A DNA stretch of 42,271 nucleotides. It comes from Oscillospiraceae bacterium. GTDB lineage: Bacteria > Bacillota > Clostridia > Oscillospirales > Ruminococcaceae. The notes under the pieces were generated by a model, which did not search any database, was not told where the DNA came from, and saw only the letters and a list, made by a program, of their open reading frames with translations. A program made the translations under genes and the position numbers. Positions 33,501 to 41,756 of the stretch are shown here, piece after piece (the stretch's first letter is position 1; the number at the start of each line of letters is the position of its first letter). The stretch spans positions 1 to 42,271 of the forward strand of contig JAFUNP010000036.1 in the NCBI GenBank assembly GCA_017473015.1, given 5' to 3'.

Positions 33501-33683
33501 AAAGCAAAGATTTCAGAACTGGATCATTGGACTGATAAACAGGAAACAAAATCTGTGGTAGATAACTTAATTCGTGATACTCTGTGGAACGAATTACCGG
33601 AATGCTACGATGAAGTAAGTATTTCGGTATACCGTCAGCAGATTTATGAATATGTGTATACACGATATAAAGAGGTTGCGTAA
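30543..33683 (+). CDS. hsdR: Type I restriction endonuclease/translocase subunit
   Basis: The 1046-residue motor nuclease has a PD-(D/E)xK nuclease at the N-terminus (D150 in RRRTDIVGF, E164-x-K166 in LLFVELKK). A two-lobe SF2 motor follows with Walker A TQGSGKS (about 299-305), DEAH (401-404), GFTGTP, and late motif TGFDVKCLSCLYLDKP..QTIARANR. The long helical C-terminal region binds the methylase core. It translocates DNA and cuts far from unmethylated sites. Intact and of normal length. ATG after AAGGAGA. Confidence 0.96.
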   Translation: MSYDYSENILVQESAGNLLRDELGWDVRFAYNTEILGKNGTFGRESYKEIVLLRYFREALKKLNPWINDNQISEAQKTLEQRLSTSSLLQVNEEKYFLIRDGIPVTVKKPNGQTETKKASVIDFQNPDNNYFLAIKELKIHGDLYRRRTDIVGFVNGIPLLFVELKKNTVDVQNAYDDNYTDYQDTIPHLFYYNAFLMLSNGTEAKVGTLGSKYEFFHEWKRLAEEDQGSVALETMLRGICKKENFLDLFENFILYDHSGGHTAKILARNHQYLGVNEAMKAYAARKLNDGKLGVFWHTQGSGKSYSMVFLAQKVRRKFEGSPTFVILTDREELNSQISDTFENCGLLGKTKASQFIATSGDDLVQKLKGNPSFIFTLIQKFNKPNAVPIYPDHDIIIMSDEAHRSQYGIFADNMMKLLPTAARIGFTGTPLLSSDNITARTFGGYVSVYDFKRAVEDGATVPLYYENRGEKIVDLHNPEITEQILDAIENADLDVDQQDKLEAEFAKEIHLLTAEPRLKSIARDFVNHYSDLWTSGKAMFVCLNKVTCVRMYNYVQEYWKEEIKKLKAKIKTATQQEAQELERKLKWMEETEMAVVISQEQNEIQTFKKWDLDIKYHRAKMEKRELDKEFKDSKNPLRVVFVCAMWLTGFDVKCLSCLYLDKPLKAHTLMQTIARANRVSEGKSNGLIIDYIGIVKALRKALADYTANVGGNGGTDPTVDKDELIARIIETIAKAKAFLLENDFDLQMLIDAYDFMKLSYLQEAANAVCGTIEDKKTFTTYASELNRLMKYTDRDDITGHTRKEYEAIAAIYTELQKKRKHVNTTELMVQINAIISSYVEIQHTPMMVREEPRRFDISAIDFDLLRREFAKVKKKNLVLKDLEELIQMKLDRMLFTNPDRINYYERYQQIINEYNSEQDRATIEKTFMELMDLANKMNQEEQRYVREGFASDEELSFYDMLFREDLSKNDIKKLKEVAASLLQKVKAKISELDHWTDKQETKSVVDNLIRDTLWNELPECYDEVSISVYRQQIYEYVYTRYKEVA

Positions 33684-33732
33684 ATCGAGACTACCATATG
33701 TGAATAAGATGAAAATTGGAGGTATAAACTAA

Positions 33733-34857
33733 ATGGAAAATACTTTGCAGAAAGAGATAGATTTGATGGCTAAAGCAATTAAAACTGATAATTATCCGAT
33801 GTCCATAGGAGAACTATCCAATCTTTACCAAGATGGTGATTTAAAAATTAATCCTATTTATCAAAGAATGTTTCGTTGGGATATAACACAGCAATCTGCG
33901 CTGATTGAATCAATCTTGTTGAATATTCCTATTCCACCTATTTATGTATATCAGAACGAAAAGGGAAAGTGGAATTTGATAGATGGGCAACAGCGATTAT
34001 CAACTATCTTTAAATTTATGGGGATTTTGAAAAAAGAATCTGAAGATGAAGATGGCGAAGAACTTGTTGAAAGCGAACCTTTAACTCGAACAAAGTTTTT
34101 GCCATCTTTGGAAGGAAAGTATTGGGATAATGAAGATGAAAGCGTTTCTTTGACAGATGCTCAGCGTAGATATATAAAAAGAGCAAAAATTCTTATAATT
34201 ATTATTGATAAAAGCAGCGATGAATTTGCGCAGTATGAAATGTTCCAACGTTTAAATACAGGTGGAAGTCATTTGAGTCCGCAGGAAATTCGTAATTGTA
34301 TTTTAGTAATGAAGAATGAAGAAATTTACAAAAAATTGCGTGATATGAGTAAATATCAGAATTTCATGAACGCAGTTCCTATTTCAGAGAAGGATTCAGA
34401 AGAACAGGGATACTTAGAACTTGTAGTAAAATACTTGGTGCTTAGATATTCTAAATTTGAAGTAAGTGATTCTGAAAATTATAACAACTTTTTAACCGAC
34501 GAAATTTTGAAATTGATAAATGATGATAGTATTGATTTTGAAAATGAAGAAAAATTATTTAAACAGACCTTTGATTTGTTGTATGAAGTAATGGATGAAA
34601 ACTCATTCAAAAAATATGATAAAGACAAAAATAAAAGCTGTGGTGCTGTTTTAGTGGGAGCGTATGAAGCGATTATTCCAGGTTTGACAGATAATATTGA
34701 GTATTATGTGGCGAACAAGGGTGAATTGGAACAATCAATAAAAGATTTATATAGTACAGAGCAGTATCTTGCAGCAACCAAAAGAGGAATTAGACCAGTT
34801 GGAAGGATAAAAAGATTGGTTGAATTCAGCAAGGAGAATTTCTCAAGTGGCAAGTAA
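33733..34857 (+). CDS. DUF262 protein (GmrS/ParB-like), first gene of a three-gene module
   Basis: The 374-residue protein has the DUF262 signature: YQRMFRWD (43-50) and LIDGQQRLST (82-91), a ParB/sulfiredoxin-like fold known from GmrS/DndB-type and type IV restriction proteins. It can hydrolyse nucleotides and sense DNA. There is no DUF1524 HNH nuclease half, so cutting must come from elsewhere. It begins 49 bases after hsdR with GGAGG and overlaps the next gene. With the HEPN and methylase genes it likely forms a defence unit; that is inference from gene order. Confidence 0.88.
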   Translation: MENTLQKEIDLMAKAIKTDNYPMSIGELSNLYQDGDLKINPIYQRMFRWDITQQSALIESILLNIPIPPIYVYQNEKGKWNLIDGQQRLSTIFKFMGILKKESEDEDGEELVESEPLTRTKFLPSLEGKYWDNEDESVSLTDAQRRYIKRAKILIIIIDKSSDEFAQYEMFQRLNTGGSHLSPQEIRNCILVMKNEEIYKKLRDMSKYQNFMNAVPISEKDSEEQGYLELVVKYLVLRYSKFEVSDSENYNNFLTDEILKLINDDSIDFENEEKLFKQTFDLLYEVMDENSFKKYDKDKNKSCGAVLVGAYEAIIPGLTDNIEYYVANKGELEQSIKDLYSTEQYLAATKRGIRPVGRIKRLVEFSKENFSSGK

Positions 34858-35554
34858 TATTAAGATAAAAACGGTGGAAAAGTTGGAAGAACTTTTAATG
34901 CAAGATCTTGCTTGGCGAAAAAAAGAAATGTTTTCTTTAAAAATCTTAGTAGAGAAAGATGAAGTAAATGAGCCAATTTTACTCAGAGCTGGAATTGCTT
35001 TGCTATGTGCTCATTTTGAAGGCTTTATAAAAAGAGCGTCAAATTGCTATATAGGATATGTTGCTGAACAAAAAAGGTCATATAGGGAGTTGAAGGAAAA
35101 TTTTGCAGCATTGAAAATGGAGAAAGAATTTAAATCATGTGCTTTATCTGAAAAACATAGCGTCCATAAAAAATTGTTAATGATGCATGATGATCTTGCA
35201 ACAAAAATATTTAAAGAAAAATATGATGAAAACAGTCCATTTATCTCAACGCATTCAAATCCAAGTTCAAAAGAACTAAAAGAAATATTGGAAACGATAG
35301 GCGTAGAATCTGATATATTTGAAACTAAGGCTACGTATATTGATAGTTCGTTGTTGGAAAAGCGTCATCATGTTGTTCATGGTGACCGTTCAGATTTAGA
35401 CAAAGCTGATTTTTTAACAACATTTGATATTATCATCGAATTGATAGAAAAATATAAGGATTTAATAACTGATGCGGCAGATAATAAAAAATACTTGAGA
35501 GGAGAAGATCATGGCGAACAATTGTCAAGTACCGACTCCACCCCAATATGTTAA
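34847..35554 (+). CDS. HEPN RNase-like protein, MAE_28990 family
   Basis: The 235-residue helical protein has the HEPN pair: a first helix with RAGIALLCAHFEGFIKRAS (about 47-65) and the catalytic RHHVVH (R173-x4-H178, Rx4-6H). Such proteins are RNases used in toxin-antitoxin and abortive-infection systems. The start is taken as GTG at 34847 because AAGGAG (34831-34836) precedes it; the longer TTG start at 34820 has no site. It overlaps DUF262 by 11 bases and the methylase by 44, showing tight coupling. MAE_28990-type HEPN next to DUF262 is a known neighbour pair. Confidence 0.85.
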   Translation: MASNIKIKTVEKLEELLMQDLAWRKKEMFSLKILVEKDEVNEPILLRAGIALLCAHFEGFIKRASNCYIGYVAEQKRSYRELKENFAALKMEKEFKSCALSEKHSVHKKLLMMHDDLATKIFKEKYDENSPFISTHSNPSSKELKEILETIGVESDIFETKATYIDSSLLEKRHHVVHGDRSDLDKADFLTTFDIIIELIEKYKDLITDAADNKKYLRGEDHGEQLSSTDSTPIC

Positions 35555-36920
35555 TGAATTGTTGGACTACATAGGTTATTCAGTTAATCTTCACAACAAA
35601 TCAGTATTAGAAAATTCTTGTGGTGAAGGAAATATATTAAAGGAAATTGTAAAAAGGTATATTAAAAGTTCTTTGGAAGATGGATATAGTAATGAACAGA
35701 TAATTCAAGGATTAGAGAATTGTATTACTGGATATGATGTGGATCCTGTATGTGTAAAAAAATGTATTGAAACATTAGATTTGCTTGCACAAGAATATGG
35801 GTTAAGTGGTGTTCGCTGGAACGTATTGGAACAAGATTATTTGAGATGTAATCAGGGTTCTTATGATTACATTATTGGAAATCCACCGTATATAACATAT
35901 CATGATCTATCAGAAGAGCAGAGAACTTTTGTAAAAGAAACGTTTGATACCTGTAAAGAAGGACGTTTCGATTACTGCTATGCTTTTATAGAAGCTGGAA
36001 TAAGAGATTTATCAAAGAATGGTAAATTAGCATATTTGATTCCTTATGGGGTTATTAGGAATAAACACGCTGAGAAAGTAAGAAATTTAATCAAGAAAAA
36101 CCTTAAAGGAATTATTGATTATAAAGGAATGCAACTTTTCCCTAATACAGTTACATCTTCTATTATTATCCTGTGTGATACGATAAATAGAGAAGATGTA
36201 GATTACTATGTCAGAAAAGATGAGGTACAGAAAAAAGTGTCTAAAACTTCTTTGACGGGGAAATGGATTTTTGAAGAGAATCATAAAGGATTAAGACGCT
36301 TTGGTGATTATTTCAAAGTATCGAATAGCATTGCAACTTTATATAATGATGCTTTTGTTTTTGAAGTTAAAGAGGAGGACGAATCATTTTATTATCTTGA
36401 TGGTGGCAGGGTTGAAAAGGAAATAGTACTTGACGCAGTAAGTATAAAAAGTGAGAAGAAATTTCAAAATACTAAGAAACGTGACAAGATAATTTTTCCT
36501 TATAAATTTATAGATAAAAAGGTTTCTTCTTATGAAGAAAGTGAATTTAAAAGTCAATTCCCGGAGTGCTATTTATATTTGAAAAGACATAAAGATAAAC
36601 TTTTGAAACGTAAATCCAGTGAAGGCGTGCAATGGTTTGAGTATGGCAGAGTTCAAGCTATAAATAATATATTTGTGGACAAACTTATTAGTTCAGTTGT
36701 TATAACAAATAACGTACAAGTATATAATGTTGGCTGCGGATCTGTTCCATATGCAGGAATATATATAAGAGCTTTGCAAAATGACAAGCTGGGATTAGAT
36801 GATGCAAAGGAAATACTTCAAAGTAAAATGTTCTATGAATATATAAAGAGATGCGGAACTCCTACGACAACATCCTCATATAGAATATCTGTAAAGGATA
36901 TAGAGAATTACTATTTTTAA
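35511..36920 (+). CDS. N6-adenine DNA methyltransferase, Eco57I/TaqI-like
   Basis: The 469-residue protein has SAM motif I LENSCGEGNIL (33-43), an acidic SAM-binding residue in TGYDVDPVC, and catalytic motif IV IIGNPPYITYHD (NPPY 124-127). That is the pattern of N6-adenine methylases that fuse recognition to the C-terminus. It is shorter than bifunctional Eco57I enzymes and has no nuclease domain. The ATG at 35511 follows GAGGAG by five bases. It could mark host DNA so that the DUF262-HEPN partner ignores it. Confidence 0.88.
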   Translation: MANNCQVPTPPQYVNELLDYIGYSVNLHNKSVLENSCGEGNILKEIVKRYIKSSLEDGYSNEQIIQGLENCITGYDVDPVCVKKCIETLDLLAQEYGLSGVRWNVLEQDYLRCNQGSYDYIIGNPPYITYHDLSEEQRTFVKETFDTCKEGRFDYCYAFIEAGIRDLSKNGKLAYLIPYGVIRNKHAEKVRNLIKKNLKGIIDYKGMQLFPNTVTSSIIILCDTINREDVDYYVRKDEVQKKVSKTSLTGKWIFEENHKGLRRFGDYFKVSNSIATLYNDAFVFEVKEEDESFYYLDGGRVEKEIVLDAVSIKSEKKFQNTKKRDKIIFPYKFIDKKVSSYEESEFKSQFPECYLYLKRHKDKLLKRKSSEGVQWFEYGRVQAINNIFVDKLISSVVITNNVQVYNVGCGSVPYAGIYIRALQNDKLGLDDAKEILQSKMFYEYIKRCGTPTTTSSYRISVKDIENYYF

Positions 36921-36939
36921 TTTCAATGTTGGGATTGTT

Positions 36940-36971
36940 CAAGGTATGTGCGGAACTCCAATCATACCTTG
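36940..36971. repeat. 9-bp perfect inverted repeat after the methylase gene
   Basis: CAAGGTATG/CATACCTTG, loop 14, 19 bases after the stop codon. No T-tract, so not a typical terminator. Confidence 0.6.
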
Positions 36972-37288
36972 ATAATCCACGGGTCATAAAGATGTCACAC
37001 AGCATCTTACAAAGATACAACAGCCGGCTCCTAAGTGGATGTCGATAGTTCGATTTATATCTGCCATTCCCTAAAAGTGTGCATCTGCACAAAAATAAGG
37101 AATGGATATAGTGTGACGAATAGACGACCTTGGGAGTGTTGTAGGGACAAGTGCGCCTATTTTTACGATTGAAATTTAAGTAATTGTAAAATTTTAAGAC
37201 TGAATTTTTGCGTGCTTTTGAATGTAAATTTTTAATAAGGTGCGCATAAGCAATTTAATTTAAAACACAATTAAATAATGGTACAGCG

Positions 37289-37320
37289 AAAGCATTCAAC
37301 TTAACGGTTGGGTGCTTTTT
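37289..37320 (+). terminator. Intrinsic terminator in the non-coding region
   Basis: AAGCATTCAAC/GTTGGGTGCTT stem (two wobbles) with loop TTAACG and T6. No gene ends just before it, so an RNA of unknown start may end here. Confidence 0.75.
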
Positions 37321-37589
37321 TATTTACACAGATTCAAGAAAGAAGATGGAAAACATTACATACAAAGTAATATGACTCATACATCTGATGTAGTTTTAAT
37401 TTTTAGTTGTACATAGGAGAATTAAAGCAGGAACAGAGATTGATTTGCAATAATCCACCTAATAGTACTCTGCTACACCAATGTGTAATTGGGTTAGATA
37501 GTAAAGTGTGGCCTAACAGGCAGCATTTTGCGGACTACTGGTCAGTCGAATCTTTTTGTTGTCACAGATAAAATGTAGATGAACCATCA

Positions 37590-37618
37590 CTAATGGTGAA
37601 GAAAATCATCACCATTAG
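37590..37618. repeat. 10-bp perfect inverted repeat
   Basis: CTAATGGTGA/TCACCATTAG with nine bases between, 200 bases before the oriT-like site. Possible binding site for a mobilization accessory protein. Confidence 0.55.
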
Positions 37619-37795
37619 GTCATAAAAAATTTGAAAAGAAGTTGATAAAATGAACTTATGCTACCAGCGAGGCAATAAAAACACTTTAAAGGAACTGATA
37701 AAATCAGAAATGACATGATATGTCCGGTTTCTGACATTGTATACCCTAAAAAATTGGTGATGAAAGAATTAAGCTGAAATTGAAAACAAGAAATT

Positions 37796-37845
37796 CCCTT
37801 AGGAACTAAGGGCGCACTTCTATACCGGTTATTCCATTACGGTAT
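37796..37845 (-). other. MOBQ-like origin of transfer (oriT)
   Basis: Read on the minus strand: inverted repeat ATACCG-N12-CGGTAT (37822-37845), four bases, then AAGTGCGCCCTT (37808-37819). This is the same order as the RSF1010/R1162 oriT, whose core after its inverted repeat ends in a TGCGCCCT-type nick region. On the far side another perfect repeat, CCCTTAG-GAA-CTAAGGG, covers 37796-37812. The relaxase downstream is of the matching MobA/MobL class. The exact nick base is not assigned. Confidence 0.7.
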
Positions 37846-37871
37846 GTACGTTCTCCGAAAGTAGATATTCC

Positions 37872-37973
37872 TGTGTTCGAACACATATATATTGCGGAAT
37901 TACATTCCGGTCAAGAGATGACTCTTGCGGCTGACGCCTATCTCATTTTACATACCTTGCTTTTGGCAAGGAT
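37872..37973 (+). promoter_or_regulatory. Run of four short hairpins in the mobilization leader
   Basis: TGTGTTCGAACACA (palindrome, 37872-37885); CGGAAT/ATTCCG (37895-37909); CAAGAG/CTCTTG (37912-37927); CCTTGC/GCAAGG (to 37973). They lie between oriT and the first gene and could bind regulators or shape the leader RNA. Confidence 0.5.
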
Positions 37974-37999
37974 GAATTAAACACAGGAGGAAAAGAAAA

Positions 38000-38296
38000 A
38001 TGGAAAACAAAGAAAAAACTCTGGAACAGCTGGAAGCAGCCCGATTAAAAGTACAGCAGTATGAACACAAGGTTCAGCTTTTGCAGAATCGAAAAAAGCA
38101 TCTGGAAAAGAAAGCTGACCGTCAGCGTACCCACCATCTTTGCAACATGGGCGGTGCAATCCAAAGCATTTCCAAAGAAGCAGATACTTTGACGAGAGTG
38201 GAGTTCTACTCTCTGATGGAACAGGTCTTTGACTTGCCAGCAGTGCAGGAATTGGTCGAACAAGCTATGCAGAGACACGAAGCAGGTGATAACTGA
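38000..38296 (+). CDS. DUF3847 mobilization-associated small protein
   Basis: The 98-residue helical protein has a coiled coil (about 5-40), KKHLEKKADRQRTHHLCNMGGAIQSI and a C-terminal LPAVQELVEQ. This is the DUF3847 family that precedes MobA/MobL relaxase genes on Clostridia elements. It probably helps form the relaxosome, similar in position to MobC-type proteins. AGGAGG precedes the ATG. It overlaps the relaxase gene by one base (TGATG). Confidence 0.85.
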   Translation: MENKEKTLEQLEAARLKVQQYEHKVQLLQNRKKHLEKKADRQRTHHLCNMGGAIQSISKEADTLTRVEFYSLMEQVFDLPAVQELVEQAMQRHEAGDN

Positions 38297-39792
38297 TGGC
38301 GTTATATCATTTTCATGTGACTCAAATCAAACGAAGTGAGGGGAGAACTGCTGTTGCCAGTGCTGCTTATCGTGCCGGAGAAAAACTTCATAATCTCTGG
38401 GATGGTGAAACTCACGATTATACCAAGAAAGGTGGTGTTATTCTGTCAGAAATCATGTTACCAGAACATGCACCAAAAAGATTTTATGACAGATCTACAC
38501 TATGGAACGAAGTGGAGCAGGTAGAAAAGAACCACAATTCCCAACTTGCTTACAGTTTCGACATGGCTCTTCAAAATGAATTTTCCTTGGAGGAAAATAT
38601 AGAACTGGCGAGAGAATTTGTTCAGAAATACTTTGTCTCTGATGGTATGATTGCAGACCTTGCAATTCATAAGCCGGACAGAGAAGAAGGTGGTATTCCT
38701 AATCCACACTTTCATGTTCTGGTTCCTATTCGTCCTCTGAACGCAGACGGAACATGGGGAGCAAAGCAACGTCGAGAATATCATCTGGATGAGAACGGCA
38801 ACCGCATCAAGAAAGAAAATGGTCAGTGGGAATTCGATGCTGTTCCCACAACAAATTGGGGCAAGCCGGAAACGCTGGATATGTGGCGTGAAGCCTGGGC
38901 AGATATGGTCAATGATAAATTCAAAGAAAAAGGTCTGGACTGTCGTATCGACCACCGCTCTTATGTGAATCAAGGGTTGGATTTGATTCCAACCGTCCAT
39001 GAAGGTCCGCACATTCGCAAAATGGAGAAGAAAGGTGTTCGTACAGAAAAAGGAGAACTGAACCGCTGGATTAAAGCTACCAATCGTATGCTTCGCAGTA
39101 TGCGAGCCACCATTGCGGCATTGAAAGAGTGGATTCAGGAAGCAAAAGAAATTCTGAAAGAACCGCAGGAAATCTATCTGGCTCAATTGCTTAGTGAGGC
39201 CCACACCATGCGTAATCAGACTGCAATGACCTATGCCAGAGGGAAAACCAAAGCGAAGAAAAACAATCTGAAGCGTTTTATGGATGAATGCAATTATTTG
39301 AAACAGCGAGGTATACTTACCCTCAGCGATTTTGAGCAATATCTTTCTTCTGTCAACGAAAAAGTGGAGGCCAGCAAATCTTCCTTGAATCAGAAACAGC
39401 AGCGATTGAAAGAACTTCAGCAGCTGATGGAAGACGCTAAAACCTATACTGAATTAAAACCGGTCTTTGATGAAATGAAAAAAGAAAAATATCGTTTTAC
39501 CAAAGCAAAGGAAAAATACAAGGCAGAACACGAAAGCGAGCTTCGCAGATTCTACATGGTAAAACGAAAACTGAAAGAAAAAGGTTTTGAAAAAGAACCT
39601 TTTCCGCTGAGCACATGGCAGAAAGAATTTTCTGAACTGTCATCCCAGCGAGAAGCTGAATATCAAAAATACAAACTTACGCAAAAAGATCTGACATTGT
39701 TATATCAGATTAAAGGTGATGTAGATAAAGTGATGAGAGATACTCATCCCGAAATGCGGCATACCGATAAAACAAAAGAAACCACATTGTAA
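38296..39792 (+). CDS. MobA/MobL family relaxase
   Basis: The 498-residue protein starts with YHFHVTQIKRSEGRTAVASAAYRAGE, the MobA/MobL motif with the N-terminal catalytic region. The metal-binding histidine motif NPHFHVLVPIRPL lies at about 132-144, and residues from about 250 to the end are long charged helices. It should nick oriT, bind the 5' end and lead transfer. This is a MOBQ-type enzyme, which agrees with the oriT core upstream. It lacks a primase half; that function lies in the next gene. Confidence 0.92.
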   Translation: MALYHFHVTQIKRSEGRTAVASAAYRAGEKLHNLWDGETHDYTKKGGVILSEIMLPEHAPKRFYDRSTLWNEVEQVEKNHNSQLAYSFDMALQNEFSLEENIELAREFVQKYFVSDGMIADLAIHKPDREEGGIPNPHFHVLVPIRPLNADGTWGAKQRREYHLDENGNRIKKENGQWEFDAVPTTNWGKPETLDMWREAWADMVNDKFKEKGLDCRIDHRSYVNQGLDLIPTVHEGPHIRKMEKKGVRTEKGELNRWIKATNRMLRSMRATIAALKEWIQEAKEILKEPQEIYLAQLLSEAHTMRNQTAMTYARGKTKAKKNNLKRFMDECNYLKQRGILTLSDFEQYLSSVNEKVEASKSSLNQKQQRLKELQQLMEDAKTYTELKPVFDEMKKEKYRFTKAKEKYKAEHESELRRFYMVKRKLKEKGFEKEPFPLSTWQKEFSELSSQREAEYQKYKLTQKDLTLLYQIKGDVDKVMRDTHPEMRHTDKTKETTL

Positions 39793-39807
39793 TCAGGAGG
39801 TGGAACA

Positions 39808-41700
39808 ATGAGTTATACACAAGAGCAAATTGACAGAGCAAATCAGGTGAACCTGGAACAGTTTCTTCGCTCACAGGGTGAAGAACTGATAAAGAGCGGA
39901 AGAGAATACCGATGGAAAAACCACGATAGCCTTACTGTAAAAGGCAACAAGTGGTTCCGTCACAGCCAAAGCAAAGGTGGCTATCCTATTGACTTTGTGA
40001 TGGAGTTTTACGACAAAACTTTTCCAGAAGCTATGCAGATGCTGATCGGAGAGAAAGCGGTAGAAAGTGCTGCAGAGCTGTCACAAAGGAATGAATTCAA
40101 GATTCCTATCCGTTGTGAATCCAATGAAAGGATTCTAAAGTATCTGACAGAAGAACGAAAACTTCCAAAAGATTTAGTAGAAGAATTTATTGCAGACGGT
40201 CTGATTTACGAAGATGCAAAGCACCACAATGTTGTGTTTGTTGGAAAAGATATCAATGGTATTCCACGATATGCACATTGCAGAGGAACAGCAGACAAGT
40301 TCCGCATGGATGTAGCGGGCTCTGACAAATCCTACGGATTTTGTCACAGAGGAAAAGGAAACGAATTGTTCGTGTTTGAAGCACCGATTGATATGCTGTC
40401 CCACATTGCTCTATATCCGGCGAGATGGAAAGAACACAGTTATCTTTCGTTAGGCGGTGTTTCACCCAAGGCGTTGGAGCATTTTCTTTCTGAATGCAAA
40501 GATATTGAAAGTGTTTATATCGCCACTGACAATGACGAGGCCGGAAACAATGCTGCAGAGAAATTAGCAGAATTGATTTCCAAAGAAAAGTCTGTCTACC
40601 GATTTCTGCCACAGGCAAAGGACTGGAATGAAGATCTGATAAATGAACGAAACGAATTACCAACTGATGATTATGTGACAATAGGCGTAAGAAAACCAAA
40701 GGAAATTCTAAAATCTGTTCCAATGATTTGTATGAACGATGTGGAGCAGACGGAAGTGGATTGGCTGTGGTACCCATATATTCCATTCGGGAAATTAACC
40801 ATAGTGCAGGGCAATCCAGGAGAAGGCAAAACATTCTTTGCTATGCAGCTGGCTGCAGCCTGCAGCAATCGAAAATTCTTGCCTGACATGGAGCCGTTTG
40901 AACCTTTCAATATGATTTTTCAGACAGCAGAAGATGGTCTGGGTGACACTGTAAAGCCGAGATTGCTTTCGTCTGGTGCAGATTTACAACGAGTGCTGGT
41001 CATTGATGATGCAGAAAATCCGCTGACCTTGGCAGATGACCGCATTGAAAAAGCCATCAGAGAAAACAATGCAAGACTGATGGTGATCGACCCGTTGCAG
41101 GCATTCCTTGGAGCGAATGTGGACATGAACCGAGCCAATGAAGTAAGACCGGTCTTTCGTAAGTTGGCAGAGATTGCCCAGGCTACAGGCTGTGCCATTG
41201 TAATGATTGGACACCTGAATAAAGCGTCCGGCACACAAAGCACCTACCGTGGACTTGGATCTATTGATATTGCTGCGGTTGTACGAAGTATTTTATTTGT
41301 GGGAAAAGTCAAAGATGACCCTACCACACGAGTGATAGTTCATGAGAAAAGTTCTCTGGCACCGCCCGGACAGGCATTGGCATTTTCTCTGGGAGACCAG
41401 AAAGGCTTCCGCTGGATTGGTGCTTATGATATTTCAGCGGAAGATTTGCTTGCCGGCGGCGAGGGAACAAAAGCCGAGCTGAAACAGGAGCAAGCCATGA
41501 AGCTGATTTATGAGCTTCTCTCTGATGGCAGAGAAGTTTCTGTGGCAGAACTTAATAAAGAAGCTATCGAGCGTGGAATATCCGAAAGAACTGTCCGCAT
41601 GGTAAGAAATTCTATGAAAGACAAATTGGAAAGCGAAAGACGAGGGAAAGACTGGTGGATATGGCTGAAACGGCAGGACGAAACGGCAAACAGCCTATAG
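39808..41700 (+). CDS. TOPRIM/DUF3991 primase-like and RepA-like AAA ATPase fusion
   Basis: The 630-residue protein has a DUF3991/CHC2-like N-terminal region (about 1-140). A TOPRIM fold follows with VFEAPIDML and YIATDNDEAGNNAAEKLAE (about 190-250). A RepA-type hexameric helicase domain (AAA_25) has Walker A QGNPGEGKTFF (about 334-344), LMVIDPLQAF and IVMIGHLNK. The end is a winged helix (GISERTVRMVRNSM). It probably starts or supports replication of the excised element, like RSF1010 RepA joined to a primase-like part. AGGAGGTGG before the ATG. Confidence 0.88.
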   Translation: MSYTQEQIDRANQVNLEQFLRSQGEELIKSGREYRWKNHDSLTVKGNKWFRHSQSKGGYPIDFVMEFYDKTFPEAMQMLIGEKAVESAAELSQRNEFKIPIRCESNERILKYLTEERKLPKDLVEEFIADGLIYEDAKHHNVVFVGKDINGIPRYAHCRGTADKFRMDVAGSDKSYGFCHRGKGNELFVFEAPIDMLSHIALYPARWKEHSYLSLGGVSPKALEHFLSECKDIESVYIATDNDEAGNNAAEKLAELISKEKSVYRFLPQAKDWNEDLINERNELPTDDYVTIGVRKPKEILKSVPMICMNDVEQTEVDWLWYPYIPFGKLTIVQGNPGEGKTFFAMQLAAACSNRKFLPDMEPFEPFNMIFQTAEDGLGDTVKPRLLSSGADLQRVLVIDDAENPLTLADDRIEKAIRENNARLMVIDPLQAFLGANVDMNRANEVRPVFRKLAEIAQATGCAIVMIGHLNKASGTQSTYRGLGSIDIAAVVRSILFVGKVKDDPTTRVIVHEKSSLAPPGQALAFSLGDQKGFRWIGAYDISAEDLLAGGEGTKAELKQEQAMKLIYELLSDGREVSVAELNKEAIERGISERTVRMVRNSMKDKLESERRGKDWWIWLKRQDETANSL

Positions 41701-41756
41701 ATAAAATTGTTTGCCACTTTGCCAGTTCATCGTTTAAATACAGGAGGTTTTAGAAT

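Larger units (their letters stand above)
36921..37999. other. Long non-coding region with several hairpins and oriT
   Basis: No credible gene in nearly 1.1 kb between the defence module and the mobilization genes. It holds perfect inverted repeats at 36940-36971 (9 bp) and 37064-37105 (CCATTCC/GGAATGG around TGTGCA/TGCACA). A terminator at 37289-37320, another inverted repeat at 37590-37618, the oriT-like site at 37796-37845 and four short hairpins before the DUF3847 gene complete it. A short open stretch at 37346 (MENITYKVI, then stop) recalls the start of a TnpV/TnpW-like protein and may be a remnant. Confidence 0.7.

Noticed and set aside
37149-37158. AAGTGCGCCT on the plus strand, close to the oriT core
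   Set aside because: No inverted repeat lies on its 5' side, and one base of the core differs. The site at 37796-37845 is far better.
36921-37320. Group II intron or retron remnant
   Set aside because: No domain V hairpin, intron boundary set or reverse transcriptase is visible; only scattered short repeats.
38500-39339. 279-residue minus-strand frame inside the relaxase gene
   Set aside because: Cys/Phe-rich antisense shadow of the relaxase with no start signal.
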